Below are positions 1 through 7,154 of a stretch of DNA of 11,472 nt, one piece after another. Source of the stretch: Halieaceae bacterium UBA5085 (GTDB taxonomy: Bacteria > Pseudomonadota > Gammaproteobacteria > Pseudomonadales > Halieaceae); assembly GCA_002414665.1 (NCBI GenBank), contig DIAF01000047.1, forward strand, positions 79,299-90,770, written 5' to 3'. Both the position numbers and the translations under genes were made by a program. The notes beneath the pieces were generated by a model. It did no database searches, was not told the origin of the DNA, and saw only the letters and a program-made list of their open reading frames with translations. Numbering within the stretch: the stretch's first letter is position 1; each line of letters opens with the position of its first letter.

Positions 1-1535
1 CAGCCCGCGAGCCGTATCCAGAAACGCTGCAAGGGGTCCGCGGGAACTTCGGTCAAGGCGGCGTGTGCCGTGGCCATGGGGAGCACCGTCAGGGACACCA
101 GCAGTGACATCAGCACAGCAGCGGAGAGCGTGATCGCAAGATCCTTGAACAACTGGCCTTCCAGCCCCTCGAGGAAAATAATGGGCACGAAAATGGCCAC
201 CGTGGTGAGGGTCGACGACAGCAGGGCCGGCGCCACCTCGCCGGCACCCGCCTCCGCCGCGTCACGCCGTCCCATGCCTTGCTGCCCGAGGCGCATGATG
301 TTCTCCTGCACCACAATGGAAGCATCCATGGACAGCCCGACGGCAAAGGCCAGACCGGCGAGTGAAATGACGTTCAGGCTGTGGCCGGTAAATTGCAGCG
401 CCAGGAAGGCCCCCATCAGTGACAGGGGAATACTCAGCGCAATCACCAACGTCGCTCGCATGACCCGCAGGAAAAGAAACAACACGACACTGGACAGCAG
501 CAGCCCCAGCAACAGGTTGCTCTGCACCAGCGCGATTGCACGCCGGATATGCAGGGAAGAGTCGAAGCTCAGCTCCAGAGTCAGCCCCTCGGCAGCCAGC
601 GGCCCGTCATTCAGCTCGGCGATCACCGCTTTGAGCGAATCCAGCAATTCCACGGTATTGGCACCGTTGCTGCGATTGAGCCGAATGTAATACGACGGGT
701 GGCCGTTGCGCCGCGAGAAGCTGTTGCGCTTCATGAAGCCCGCCTCCACAACGGCCACATCCCGCAGGTAAACCGGCTGTGCATTGCGCCAACCGACCAC
801 CAGATTGCCCAGCTGCTCGATACCGAAACTGCCGGCGATGCGGACGGTATACTGGCGCCGGCCGACATCGGCAAAACCTCCGGACACATTGGTGGCGCGG
901 CGCAGCGCCCGCGACACGTCATCAATCGCGACACCCATGCCCGCCAGCCTGTGGGGATCGATATTTACCGCGATCTCGCGCTCGCGGCGGGACTGCAGAT
1001 TGACCTCGGCAACCCCCGGCACACGCGCCAGCCGCGGCTCGATGAGCGTGGTTACCAGGTCTTCGTAGGCACTGACGTCGCTGTCGAGATCGTCAGCGCG
1101 AAACAACTGCAGCGTGGCCGCGGCGTTACTGCCGGTGGTGCCGGCGCCGGCACGCACGATCGGCTCATCCGCGTCCGCGGGCAGGGGCGGCGCCTGGTTG
1201 AGGTTGGTGATCACGTCAATCAGCCCCTGCTGCATGTCCCAACCGATCTCGAAATTGAGTTCAATATAGCCCTGGTCGCGGGCTATGGAGCTGACCATGC
1301 TGGTCACCCCCTGGATGTTGGCGAGGACACGCTCCTGGCCCTGAATGATCTGCTCCTCGATTTCCTCCGGCGCCGCAGCGCGCCAGCCGGTGAAAATGAA
1401 AATACGCGGAGGGGAAAGCTCAGGGAGCAGCTGGATGGGCAGTCGGTAGATGGCCAGCGCACCAAACCCGAGCACCAGCATGGCGGCAACCAGAGTCGCT
1501 GCGGGGTTGCGCACGGCGAGTTTTATTATGTTCAC
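1..1535 (-). CDS. RND efflux permease, N-terminal half (partial)
   Basis: Inner-membrane proton-driven export pump of the AcrB/HAE RND type; 511 residues are visible and the frame stays open to the window edge. Family members are about 1,000-1,050 residues, so roughly half is here. Seen: TM1 at residues 12-30, followed by the typical LP-Q-LPELSPP segment (32-43); a periplasmic porter region (about 40-330); TM2 and TM3 (about 337-382); TM4 (about 388-410) with GLSMDASIVVQEN; then TM5/TM6 (about 437-490). AcrB-type pumps usually carry two adjacent Asp in TM4; here they read D404-A405, so only the first is kept. I chose the GTG start at 1535 because a purine-rich AGGGGG lies 7 bases upstream; an in-frame ATG at 1568 would add 11 residues. 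No membrane-fusion-protein gene lies upstream, so any partner must be downstream or elsewhere. The substrate cannot be told. Confidence 0.93.
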   Translation of the reverse strand, partial: MNIIKLAVRNPAATLVAAMLVLGFGALAIYRLPIQLLPELSPPRIFIFTGWRAAAPEEIEEQIIQGQERVLANIQGVTSMVSSIARDQGYIELNFEIGWDMQQGLIDVITNLNQAPPLPADADEPIVRAGAGTTGSNAAATLQLFRADDLDSDVSAYEDLVTTLIEPRLARVPGVAEVNLQSRREREIAVNIDPHRLAGMGVAIDDVSRALRRATNVSGGFADVGRRQYTVRIAGSFGIEQLGNLVVGWRNAQPVYLRDVAVVEAGFMKRNSFSRRNGHPSYYIRLNRSNGANTVELLDSLKAVIAELNDGPLAAEGLTLELSFDSSLHIRRAIALVQSNLLLGLLLSSVVLFLFLRVMRATLVIALSIPLSLMGAFLALQFTGHSLNVISLAGLAFAVGLSMDASIVVQENIMRLGQQGMGRRDAAEAGAGEVAPALLSSTLTTVAIFVPIIFLEGLEGQLFKDLAITLSAAVLMSLLVSLTVLPMATAHAALTEVPADPLQRFWIRLAG

Positions 1536-1570
1536 GGTATCGCCCCCTGCGAAACCGAGCTTTGTCATGC

Positions 1571-1600
1571 AGTATAGACTCGCTCACTGCGGATTTTCAG
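1571..1600 (-). promoter_or_regulatory. possible promoter of the RND permease gene
   Basis: Reading the minus strand, CTGAAA (1600-1595) and TATACT (1576-1571) are separated by 18 bases, resembling a sigma-70 promoter. Transcription would begin at about 1565, which leaves a leader of about 30 bases before the GTG at 1535 and argues against the ATG at 1568. The -10 is good and the -35 is only partly matching. It lies in the gap behind the ADP-ribosylglycohydrolase gene, so the pump could be transcribed independently of it. Confidence 0.35.
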
Positions 1601-1630
1601 CCTTTTTTTCCCGTGACTCACGCACCCTGC

Positions 1631-2713
1631 TTAAAATGCAGGATAACGCTGCAGGATTGCCTCATCCGGCTGCCAGTCAACGCAATCCAGCAAATCGTCA
1701 GCGACCTGGGTAATCACATCGCGCAGCTCCAATGGCTCGAGCAGCGCCGCCGGAATCGCCTCCTCGCCCCAGTGGGCGCCCAGCAGATTGCCTGCAATCG
1801 CGCCGGTGGAGTCGGAGTCGCCATCGTGATTCACCGCAATCACCAGCGCCTCGTGCAGGTCGGTGGCCACCAGCGCGCAGTAGGCAGCAATGGCCAGTGC
1901 CTCCTCCGCCACCCAGCCTTCACCGAGCCGGGCAACGGCCTCGGCATACGGCGTATCCGTCGCGGCCAGGTCTGCCGCGCGTTCCAGCGCCGCGATGGTT
2001 TCGTCCGCATCCAGCTGCCCGGCCAGATTATCCAGTGCCACATTCAGGGCATCGTCGATATCGCCCCCATCGCGCAACACGCTGATCATGGCGGCCAGCG
2101 CGCCGCCCGCGTACCAGCCGCTGGGGTGGCCATGCGTGAGTGCCGAGAGCTCACAGCCCAGGGTGAAGGCTTCCTCCGCTGAGTCGGCGAACAGGCCCAC
2201 GGGCGCCATGCGCATCACGCCGCCACAGCCCTTGCTGTTATTGCGCGCCGGCTCGCCCGGTGTTTCGGTGTGGGTCAACGCTGTCAGGCAGGTGTTGCCC
2301 GGGCCGCGCCTGTTGTGCAGGGCCGCCACTTCATACAGCCAGCCACAGTCCGGGTGCAGTGCATCCAGCTGGAAGCGGTTGACCTGCCCCTGGGTGAGCA
2401 GCCAGCGCTGGTAGGCCCAGGCGGTAACCTGCGGGTATTCGATCAGCCCGCTCTGGCGGTAGCGCATGAGGCCGCGAATCAGGCCCTCTGCGGTGAACAG
2501 CGTCATCTGGGTGTCGTCGGTGATAGCGCAGGGCAGTCCGTAGGCCGGCGCATAGTGGCGGATGCCGCCGGGGCCGAAGCGCGCGAGTATGGCGTCCCGG
2601 CTGTCGAACTCCACCGCCGCGCCCAGCGCATCGCCCGCAGCACCCGCCAGCAGACAGCCCCTGAAGCGGCTGCGCAGGCTCGGCTGGGAACTGAGAGAGA
2701 GGTCATCTTCCAT
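1631..2713 (-). CDS. ADP-ribosylglycohydrolase family protein
   Basis: A 360-residue soluble protein of the DraG/ARH family, Mg-dependent hydrolases that remove ADP-ribose from proteins or nucleic acids, or cleave related ADP-ribosyl compounds. Seen: the N-terminal FRGCLLAGAAGDALG block (17-31), the first metal-ligand motif TDDTQM (65-70), a KGCGGVMRMAPVGL block (161-174), and the second metal site HDGDSDSTGAI (296-306). These are the conserved acidic clusters of the family and all appear intact. The ATG at 2713 is preferred because AGAGAAG lies just upstream; an in-frame GTG at 2767 would add 18 residues with no family character and would run through the putative promoter. No ADP-ribosyltransferase, toxin or nitrogenase gene is nearby, so the substrate is unknown. 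It diverges from the hydroxylase gene at 2788. The family is secure; the role is not. Confidence 0.93.
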   Translation of the reverse strand: MEDDLSLSSQPSLRSRFRGCLLAGAAGDALGAAVEFDSRDAILARFGPGGIRHYAPAYGLPCAITDDTQMTLFTAEGLIRGLMRYRQSGLIEYPQVTAWAYQRWLLTQGQVNRFQLDALHPDCGWLYEVAALHNRRGPGNTCLTALTHTETPGEPARNNSKGCGGVMRMAPVGLFADSAEEAFTLGCELSALTHGHPSGWYAGGALAAMISVLRDGGDIDDALNVALDNLAGQLDADETIAALERAADLAATDTPYAEAVARLGEGWVAEEALAIAAYCALVATDLHEALVIAVNHDGDSDSTGAIAGNLLGAHWGEEAIPAALLEPLELRDVITQVADDLLDCVDWQPDEAILQRYPAF

Positions 2714-2739
2714 GGTGCTTCTCTGTCTGCAGGAATAGT

Positions 2740-2752
2740 CCCTATAATAGGG
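2740..2752. promoter_or_regulatory. symmetric divergent -10 site
   Basis: The 74-base gap between the ADP-ribosylglycohydrolase (minus, start 2713) and the hydroxylase (plus, start 2788) contains CCCTAT-A-ATAGGG, a perfect 6-base inverted repeat around one base. The plus strand reads TATAAT at 2743-2748, an exact -10 consensus; the minus strand reads TATTAT at 2749-2744. Start points about 7 bases beyond would give leaders of roughly 25-35 bases to each start codon, which fits both genes. No good -35 is visible on either side, so an activator or extended contacts may be needed. The site could also be a small operator. Confidence 0.5.
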
Positions 2753-2787
2753 CCCTGCGCACCACACTGCACGCCGTGAGGGACTCG

Positions 2788-3681
2788 ATGCTTGAACAAG
2801 CGCTTCAGGACGACCTGAGCCTGCTGGCCCTGCCGCTGTACCTGGCCGCAGTGCTGCTGGAGGCCTGGTACGCCCACCGCCATCACCTCAACCGCTACCG
2901 GCTGGGCGACACGCTGGCCTCGCTGTCCATGCTGGTGGCGTCCGGCATCGTTGAATTACTGCCCCGGCTGCTGGCCCTCACCGCCTTCGTCTACCTGCAC
3001 GAGATCAGCCCATTGCGCGATGTGGTGGGCCGCCAGTGGTGGGCCTGGTTGCTGCTGTTCTTTCTCGACGACTTCACCTATTACTGGTTCCACCGCGCCA
3101 ACCATGAAGTGCGCCTGCTGTGGGCCGGGCACGTCAATCACCACTCCTCGCAGTACCTGAATTTCGCCACCGCCCTGCGCCAGGGCGTGGGCGAGCGCCT
3201 GCACAAGTTCCTGTTCTGGATGTGGCTGCCCCTGCTGGGTTTCGACCCGGCGATGATCATCACGGTCATCAGCCTGAGCCTGTTCTACCAGTTCTGGATA
3301 CATACCCGCGCCATCGGCAAGCTGCACCCCTGGATCGAGGCCGTGTTCAATACGCCTTCACACCACCGGGTGCACCACGCCTCCAATGTGCGCTACCTGG
3401 ACCGTAACCACGGAGGGGTACTGATTGTCTGGGACCGGCTGTTCGGCACCTTCGCGGAAGAGCGCGACGACGACCCGGTGGTTTATGGGCTCACCACCAA
3501 CATCGACTCCGATAACCCCTGGACGGTGCTGAGCCACGAATACCGCGCCATCTGGCGCGACCTGCAGCAGGCGCGCAACTGGCATGAGCGGCTGCGCACG
3601 CTGTTTCTGGCACCGGGCTGGTCTGCACACGGGCCCGATAAACGCGCAGCCGTACTGCGCGAGCAGGCCGGCATTCACTAG
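2788..3681 (+). CDS. sterol desaturase / fatty acid hydroxylase superfamily protein
   Basis: A 297-residue integral-membrane di-iron oxygenase of the fatty acid hydroxylase superfamily (PF04116 type), which uses O2 to hydroxylate or desaturate lipid-like substrates. Seen: hydrophobic segments at about 11-27, 44-73, 86-101, 131-170; and the histidine clusters that bind iron, HRANH (102-106), HVNHH (115-119) and HHRVHH (182-187), followed by the typical NHGGVLIVWDRLFGTF segment (197-212). All three clusters are intact. The ATG at 2788 has GAGGGA just upstream; an in-frame GTG at 2776 would put that ribosome-binding site inside the gene, so I reject it. Its TAG overlaps the stop codon of the convergent CNNM gene. 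Bacterial homologs act on sterols, hopanoids, carotenoids or ether lipids; the sequence does not say which. Confidence 0.93.
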   Translation: MLEQALQDDLSLLALPLYLAAVLLEAWYAHRHHLNRYRLGDTLASLSMLVASGIVELLPRLLALTAFVYLHEISPLRDVVGRQWWAWLLLFFLDDFTYYWFHRANHEVRLLWAGHVNHHSSQYLNFATALRQGVGERLHKFLFWMWLPLLGFDPAMIITVISLSLFYQFWIHTRAIGKLHPWIEAVFNTPSHHRVHHASNVRYLDRNHGGVLIVWDRLFGTFAEERDDDPVVYGLTTNIDSDNPWTVLSHEYRAIWRDLQQARNWHERLRTLFLAPGWSAHGPDKRAAVLREQAGIH

Positions 3682-4769
3682 GCGGAGCGGTTCGGCTCCG
3701 CCTCGTCGTCGCCATCAGACTTGGCGACGCCCAGTAAATCCGCTTCAGACTCCGCCGTCAGGTTCTGCAGGCGCTTTTTCCAGCGCCGTTTCGCGTGGCG
3801 GCGGAGGTTGGGAATGTCGTCACTCTCGTCCATGATTGGCTGGCCGATCAGGGCCTCGATCACATCCTCCATGGTCACCACACCCAGCCAGCTGCCGTAC
3901 TCGTCGTACACCAGGAACATGTGCTGACGCTCGCGAATAAAGCGTGTCATCACCGACTCCACGTTGGCGCGGTCGGTGACGATGGTGGCGGGCTTCATCA
4001 GGTTCGCCACCCGCTGGCTTTCATCGGCGCGAATGACGTCGTGACGGAACAGGATACCCAGCGGCGCTTCATCTTCATCCAGCACCGGATAGCGCGAGAA
4101 CTGGTGCTCCTGGATCTGCTCGATAAATTCCGCGACCGTCTGGTCTGGCGACAGCGTCTGGCACACCACGCGCGGCGTCATGATCTGGCGCACATTGACT
4201 TCGTGCAGGTCGAGCACATTGGAAATAACCCGCTGCTCGTCTTCGTCAATCTTGTCCAACTCGCGACCGAGCAGGGACAGTGCCTTGATCTCCAGGCGGA
4301 TATCATGCTCTGGCGGCTTGCCACCGAACAGCTTCATGATCTGGTCGGACATCCAGATCGCCGGCTTGAGAATAAAAATCAAGCCATTGAGGATGGACGG
4401 CAGCACCGGCGCCATGAACACCCAGTAGCGGGCGCCTATCGTCTTGGGCATGATTTCCGAGAATACGAGGATGAGCAGCGTCATGATCGCGGACGCCACT
4501 CCGAGAAAGCCATCGCCGTAGATCTTCACCACCTGTGCGCCCACACCGGTCGCCCCCACCGTATGGGCCACGGTATTCAGGGTGAGGATCGCCGCCAGCG
4601 GCTGGTCGATATGATCCTTCAGCACTTTCAGCTGCTCCCAGCGCTTCGGGTGCAACTGCTTCTGCTGTGCGATATAGCTGGGTGTGATGGACAGGAGCGC
4701 CGCTTCCAGGATGGAGCACACAAAGGACACGGCGATGGACAGAATGGCGAAAGCGAGTAGCAGGGTCAT
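3678..4769 (-). CDS. CNNM/DUF21 membrane protein with CBS pair
   Basis: A 363-residue inner-membrane protein of the CNNM/CorC-like 'hemolysin' family, linked in some members to Mg2+ or Co2+ transport. Seen: a DUF21 membrane domain (about 1-150) with hydrophobic segments at 3-29, 57-72, 86-104 and 117-135, and the hallmark SEIMPKTIGARY (104-115); then a cytosolic CBS pair (about 185-310) opening with RQIMTPR (194-200) and containing FLVYDEYGSWLGVVTMEDV (285-303). A charged tail follows. The CorC/HlyC C-terminal domain found in many relatives is absent, and the length suits the short form. The start is set at the ATG at 4769, where the membrane domain begins; no clear Shine-Dalgarno precedes it. 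The frame stays open upstream to 5186, but that extension is out-of-frame reading of the hydrolase remnant. The gene converges on the hydroxylase with a 4-base overlap (CTAG). Confidence 0.92.
   Translation of the reverse strand: MTLLLAFAILSIAVSFVCSILEAALLSITPSYIAQQKQLHPKRWEQLKVLKDHIDQPLAAILTLNTVAHTVGATGVGAQVVKIYGDGFLGVASAIMTLLILVFSEIMPKTIGARYWVFMAPVLPSILNGLIFILKPAIWMSDQIMKLFGGKPPEHDIRLEIKALSLLGRELDKIDEDEQRVISNVLDLHEVNVRQIMTPRVVCQTLSPDQTVAEFIEQIQEHQFSRYPVLDEDEAPLGILFRHDVIRADESQRVANLMKPATIVTDRANVESVMTRFIRERQHMFLVYDEYGSWLGVVTMEDVIEALIGQPIMDESDDIPNLRRHAKRRWKKRLQNLTAESEADLLGVAKSDGDDEAEPNRSA
3680..3703. terminator. hairpin at the convergent stop codons
   Basis: A perfect 9-base stem, AGGCGGAGC (3680-3688) pairing with GCTCCGCCT (3695-3703), with a 6-base loop GGTTCG. 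It begins in the overlapping stop codons of the hydroxylase (plus) and the CNNM gene (minus) and lies in the last codons of the latter. There is no T tract on either side, so it is not a canonical intrinsic terminator; it could slow polymerase from both sides or protect the 3' end of mRNA. Confidence 0.45.
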
Positions 4770-4818
4770 GGAAGGGTGTTGGATTCCAGCAGCGGTTGGA
4801 TCGGGGATAGACGGGACT

Positions 4819-5513
4819 CTACGCACTTCCCCCGATGGCGTCCAGAGCAACCGCCAGTCGGTCAGTCGACGGCGGCGCGCGCCTCGTCCACCGCCTGTGC
4901 CACCAGCCCATGCCGTTGGGCACACCAAATTCACCACCCCGGTCGACCTGCATAAAGGCCACCGAGTCCTCCGACATGACACTGTTGTCGCCGCACAGCC
5001 CGCCATTGAGATGCATGAGCAGGATTTTGGCGTAGTCCTGCAGGGAGGAGATGGCGCCGCCCTCGATATTCGGGTTGTCCAGCCCCTGCAGGCTATCCGG
5101 GCTTCCAGTCCAGGTTTCGAGGTTGGACCACATGTTGCCAAACTGGAACACCTCAAGGTCACAGGGCTCCGCAACGTAAGCATCAAATGCCTGGCGCCAG
5201 GTGCTGTTGCTGACCTGCGCCGCTACCGCACCAGCCAGTTGCCACTGGGAACCGCCGTAGTCAAACCGGGTGCCGGGCGCGACACTGCCCAGGCCGGGAA
5301 TACCGGAGGTATTGCTGAGCAGCTGGGTGACTGTTCGATCACCGTACACACCCTCCCAGGGCAGGTATCTGGCGACGGGTTCATTCACCGAGAAATTGCT
5401 CTCGGGGTCATCGTTCAGCGCCATCAGCAGCATGGCCAGTGCCATCGCTGCAACCGGCGAGAGCGATCAGCAGCAGTGGTAACAGCAGCCGAACCTTCAG
5501 AGCGTGCGTGCAA
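4819..5513 (-). pseudogene. beta-lactamase-family serine hydrolase remnant (lipoprotein)
   Basis: Remnant of a class C beta-lactamase/esterase-like serine hydrolase. The intact middle is open from about 5445 to 4819 and shows VNEPVARYLP, TVTQLLSNTSGIPG, FDYGGSQWQLAGAV and NPNIEGGAISSLQDYAKILL, all typical of these enzymes. The N-terminal SxxK nucleophile region is missing. Just upstream, in another frame, lies a lipoprotein signal (LLLPLLLIALAGC, about 5495-5455) behind AAGAAGGA and a TTG at 5513; the TTG frame also differs from the lipobox frame by one base. The end is broken as well: after NGMGWW the frame runs into arginine-rich, unrelated sequence to 4819, while a neighbouring frame reads LVAQAVDEARAAVD and stops at 4862, like a natural C-terminus. 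The HGG/KTG region is absent in every frame. The simplest reading is two deletions plus a small shift, so no active enzyme is expected. Confidence 0.78.
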
Positions 5514-5576
5514 TTTTCCTTCTTGTTATTCGATACCGGACATTGGACCGCAGAACATCAGGCGGGTAAAGGCAGC

Positions 5577-7004
5577 TCAACGCCGAAAATCTGCCGTGCT
5601 GTCTGCTGCCAGCCAGGCAAACACCACGTAGGCCGCTACATTCTGGTCCAGTGCTACCGGGTCGATCTTGTCCAGCGTGTCATCGTGGGTGTGGTGCAGG
5701 TCAAAATAGTCCATGCCGTTCTGCACCAGGCGCAGCGATGGCAGGCCTGCCTCCACCATGGGAATCAGGTCCGGGCCTGAGCCGGCGGTGTCCATGTCGC
5801 CCCGCGCAATCCCCAGCGGCGCCAGCAGTTCGGCCATAAGGTCGACCACCGCCTGCCCGGCGGGCGACACCTGCGCCGTGAGTTTCCAGATGCGTTCCGC
5901 CCCGAAGTCGCTCTCGGTGCCAATCACGTGCTGGGCAAGCTGCTCGCGATGTGCCCTGAGGTATTCGTGGCCACCCAGCAGCCCCACTTCTTCCGCGCCC
6001 CACAGCACCAGACGAAGGGTGCGCCGTGGCCGCTTGCCGGAGTCCAGGATCATTTTTGCCGCGGCCGTGGTGATGGCTACGCCGGCGCCGTCGTCGATCG
6101 CGCCGGTGCCCAGGTCCCAGCTGTCCAGATGGCCACCGATGATGACGACTTCCTCTGGCCGCTCACGGCCGACAATTTCCGCAATCACGTTACCGCTGGG
6201 CGCGGCGGGGCTGCTCTGCGGACGCAGCAGGAGACGCACGCGTACCGGCACCTCACGCTGCAACACCCGCTCAATCTGGTCGGCATCCGGGTTTGACAAG
6301 GCGGCCGCCGGAATCTGCGGCACGTTCTCGACGTAGCGCATCTGGCCGGTGTGGGGGAAGCGATGGCTGTCGGTCCCTATAGAGCGGATAAGTATTGCCT
6401 GCGCGCCCTTCTCCGCCGCGACACTGGCACCCACACGCCGCAGCTCACCGTAATAGCTGTAGGATGAACCGTCCTGCGTGCGCTGCATGGCGTGGCTGAC
6501 GTAGGCAATCTTACCTGAAAGGCTACCCGCCTCCGCCGCACGCAGCGCCTGCAGGCTGGGGAAGGCAACCAGATCGGCCTCGATCCCTTCTTCCGGAGTG
6601 GCCACCGAGCCGCCCAGCGCAGTGATGGACAGTGGCTGGGGGAACGGCGCCAGCAGGGCCGCGCTCTCCTCGCCGCGGCGCCAGCCGGGAATCTCGAAGG
6701 GCTCAACGCGCACGTTGGCAAAACCCATGCGCTGCAGACGCTGCACGGCCCATTCGCGGGCCCGGGCCTCGCTCTCGCTGCCGGCCAGGCGCGGCCCCAC
6801 CTCGGTGGTCAACGCCTCGACAATATCCCAGGCCATGGTGCCGCCGAGTGCACGATCGCGCAGCGCCCGCGCGTGCTCAATGCTGGCCTCGGTGAGGCCA
6901 ACGGCGTCCGCGCGGGGCTCCGCAGCAACCGGCAGGGAGATCAGCAGCGCCAGTATCACAGCCGCCGCGCAGCTTGTTCGCCCTGAAAATGCTGTAAGTT
7001 TCAT
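5577..7004 (-). CDS. secreted M28 family metallopeptidase (carboxypeptidase Q-like)
   Basis: A 475-residue exported di-zinc exopeptidase of family M28, resembling the carboxypeptidase Q/PGCP group, that likely trims peptides in the periplasm or outside the cell. Seen: a signal peptide (1-28, cut near PVAA/EP); a PA-like insert (about 135-260); and the catalytic core, with GGHLDSWDLGTGAIDDGAG (290-308; H292 and bridging D304), WGAEEVGLLG (335-344; the catalytic Glu and a Glu ligand at 338-339), ESDFGAE (364-370; D366) and LHHTHDDTLDKIDP (436-449; H438). All metal and catalytic positions are present. The ATG at 7004 has AGGG about 9 bases upstream; a TTG immediately before it is the only alternative. 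It is followed on the same strand by the hydrolase remnant after 63 bases. The family is sure; substrate preference is not known. Confidence 0.94.
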   Translation of the reverse strand: MKLTAFSGRTSCAAAVILALLISLPVAAEPRADAVGLTEASIEHARALRDRALGGTMAWDIVEALTTEVGPRLAGSESEARAREWAVQRLQRMGFANVRVEPFEIPGWRRGEESAALLAPFPQPLSITALGGSVATPEEGIEADLVAFPSLQALRAAEAGSLSGKIAYVSHAMQRTQDGSSYSYYGELRRVGASVAAEKGAQAILIRSIGTDSHRFPHTGQMRYVENVPQIPAAALSNPDADQIERVLQREVPVRVRLLLRPQSSPAAPSGNVIAEIVGRERPEEVVIIGGHLDSWDLGTGAIDDGAGVAITTAAAKMILDSGKRPRRTLRLVLWGAEEVGLLGGHEYLRAHREQLAQHVIGTESDFGAERIWKLTAQVSPAGQAVVDLMAELLAPLGIARGDMDTAGSGPDLIPMVEAGLPSLRLVQNGMDYFDLHHTHDDTLDKIDPVALDQNVAAYVVFAWLAADSTADFRR

Positions 7005-7036
7005 CAATAACGCCCTAAAAACGCGAATTTGCCAGC

Positions 7037-7042
7037 ATTATC
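7037..7042 (-). promoter_or_regulatory. possible -10 box for the M28 peptidase gene
   Basis: The minus strand reads GATAAT at 7042-7037, one base from the -10 consensus, about 32 bases before the ATG at 7004. No convincing -35 is seen. It sits in the 150-base gap between the divergent peptidase and diguanylate cyclase genes. Confidence 0.28.
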
Positions 7043-7105
7043 GCGCAATAAGGCGTCCACCGCACGTGTCGATGAACAACACTGCGCACGGCCAGCAAAA
7101 CCTTG

Positions 7106-7114
7106 TGCTAAACT
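7106..7114 (+). promoter_or_regulatory. possible extended -10 for the diguanylate cyclase gene
   Basis: The plus strand reads TGCTAAACT at 7106-7114, an extended -10 pattern (TG-n-TAAACT). A start point near 7121 would give a leader of about 34 bases before the ATG at 7155. The expected -35 position has no match, as is common with extended -10 promoters. Confidence 0.35.
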
Positions 7115-7154
7115 TTGCCGATTCAACAAGACCCCGCACGCCGGGGCTGCCGCC

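Noticed and set aside
549..1577. Open frame of 342 residues on the plus strand
   Set aside because: It is antisense to the RND permease, which has clear family motifs; the plus-strand product has no recognisable domain and is a product of high GC content.
3795..4760. Open frame of 321 residues on the plus strand
   Set aside because: Antisense to the CNNM/CBS gene; its composition (many His, Gln and Arg) is typical of a shadow frame.
4770..5186. Upstream extension of the CNNM gene to a 502-residue protein
   Set aside because: The added residues are the hydrolase remnant read in the wrong frame; the membrane domain starts exactly at the ATG at 4769.
4684..5631. Open frame of 315 residues on the plus strand spanning the hydrolase remnant
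   Set aside because: It crosses three minus-strand genes antisense, has no domain, and no ribosome-binding site was found.
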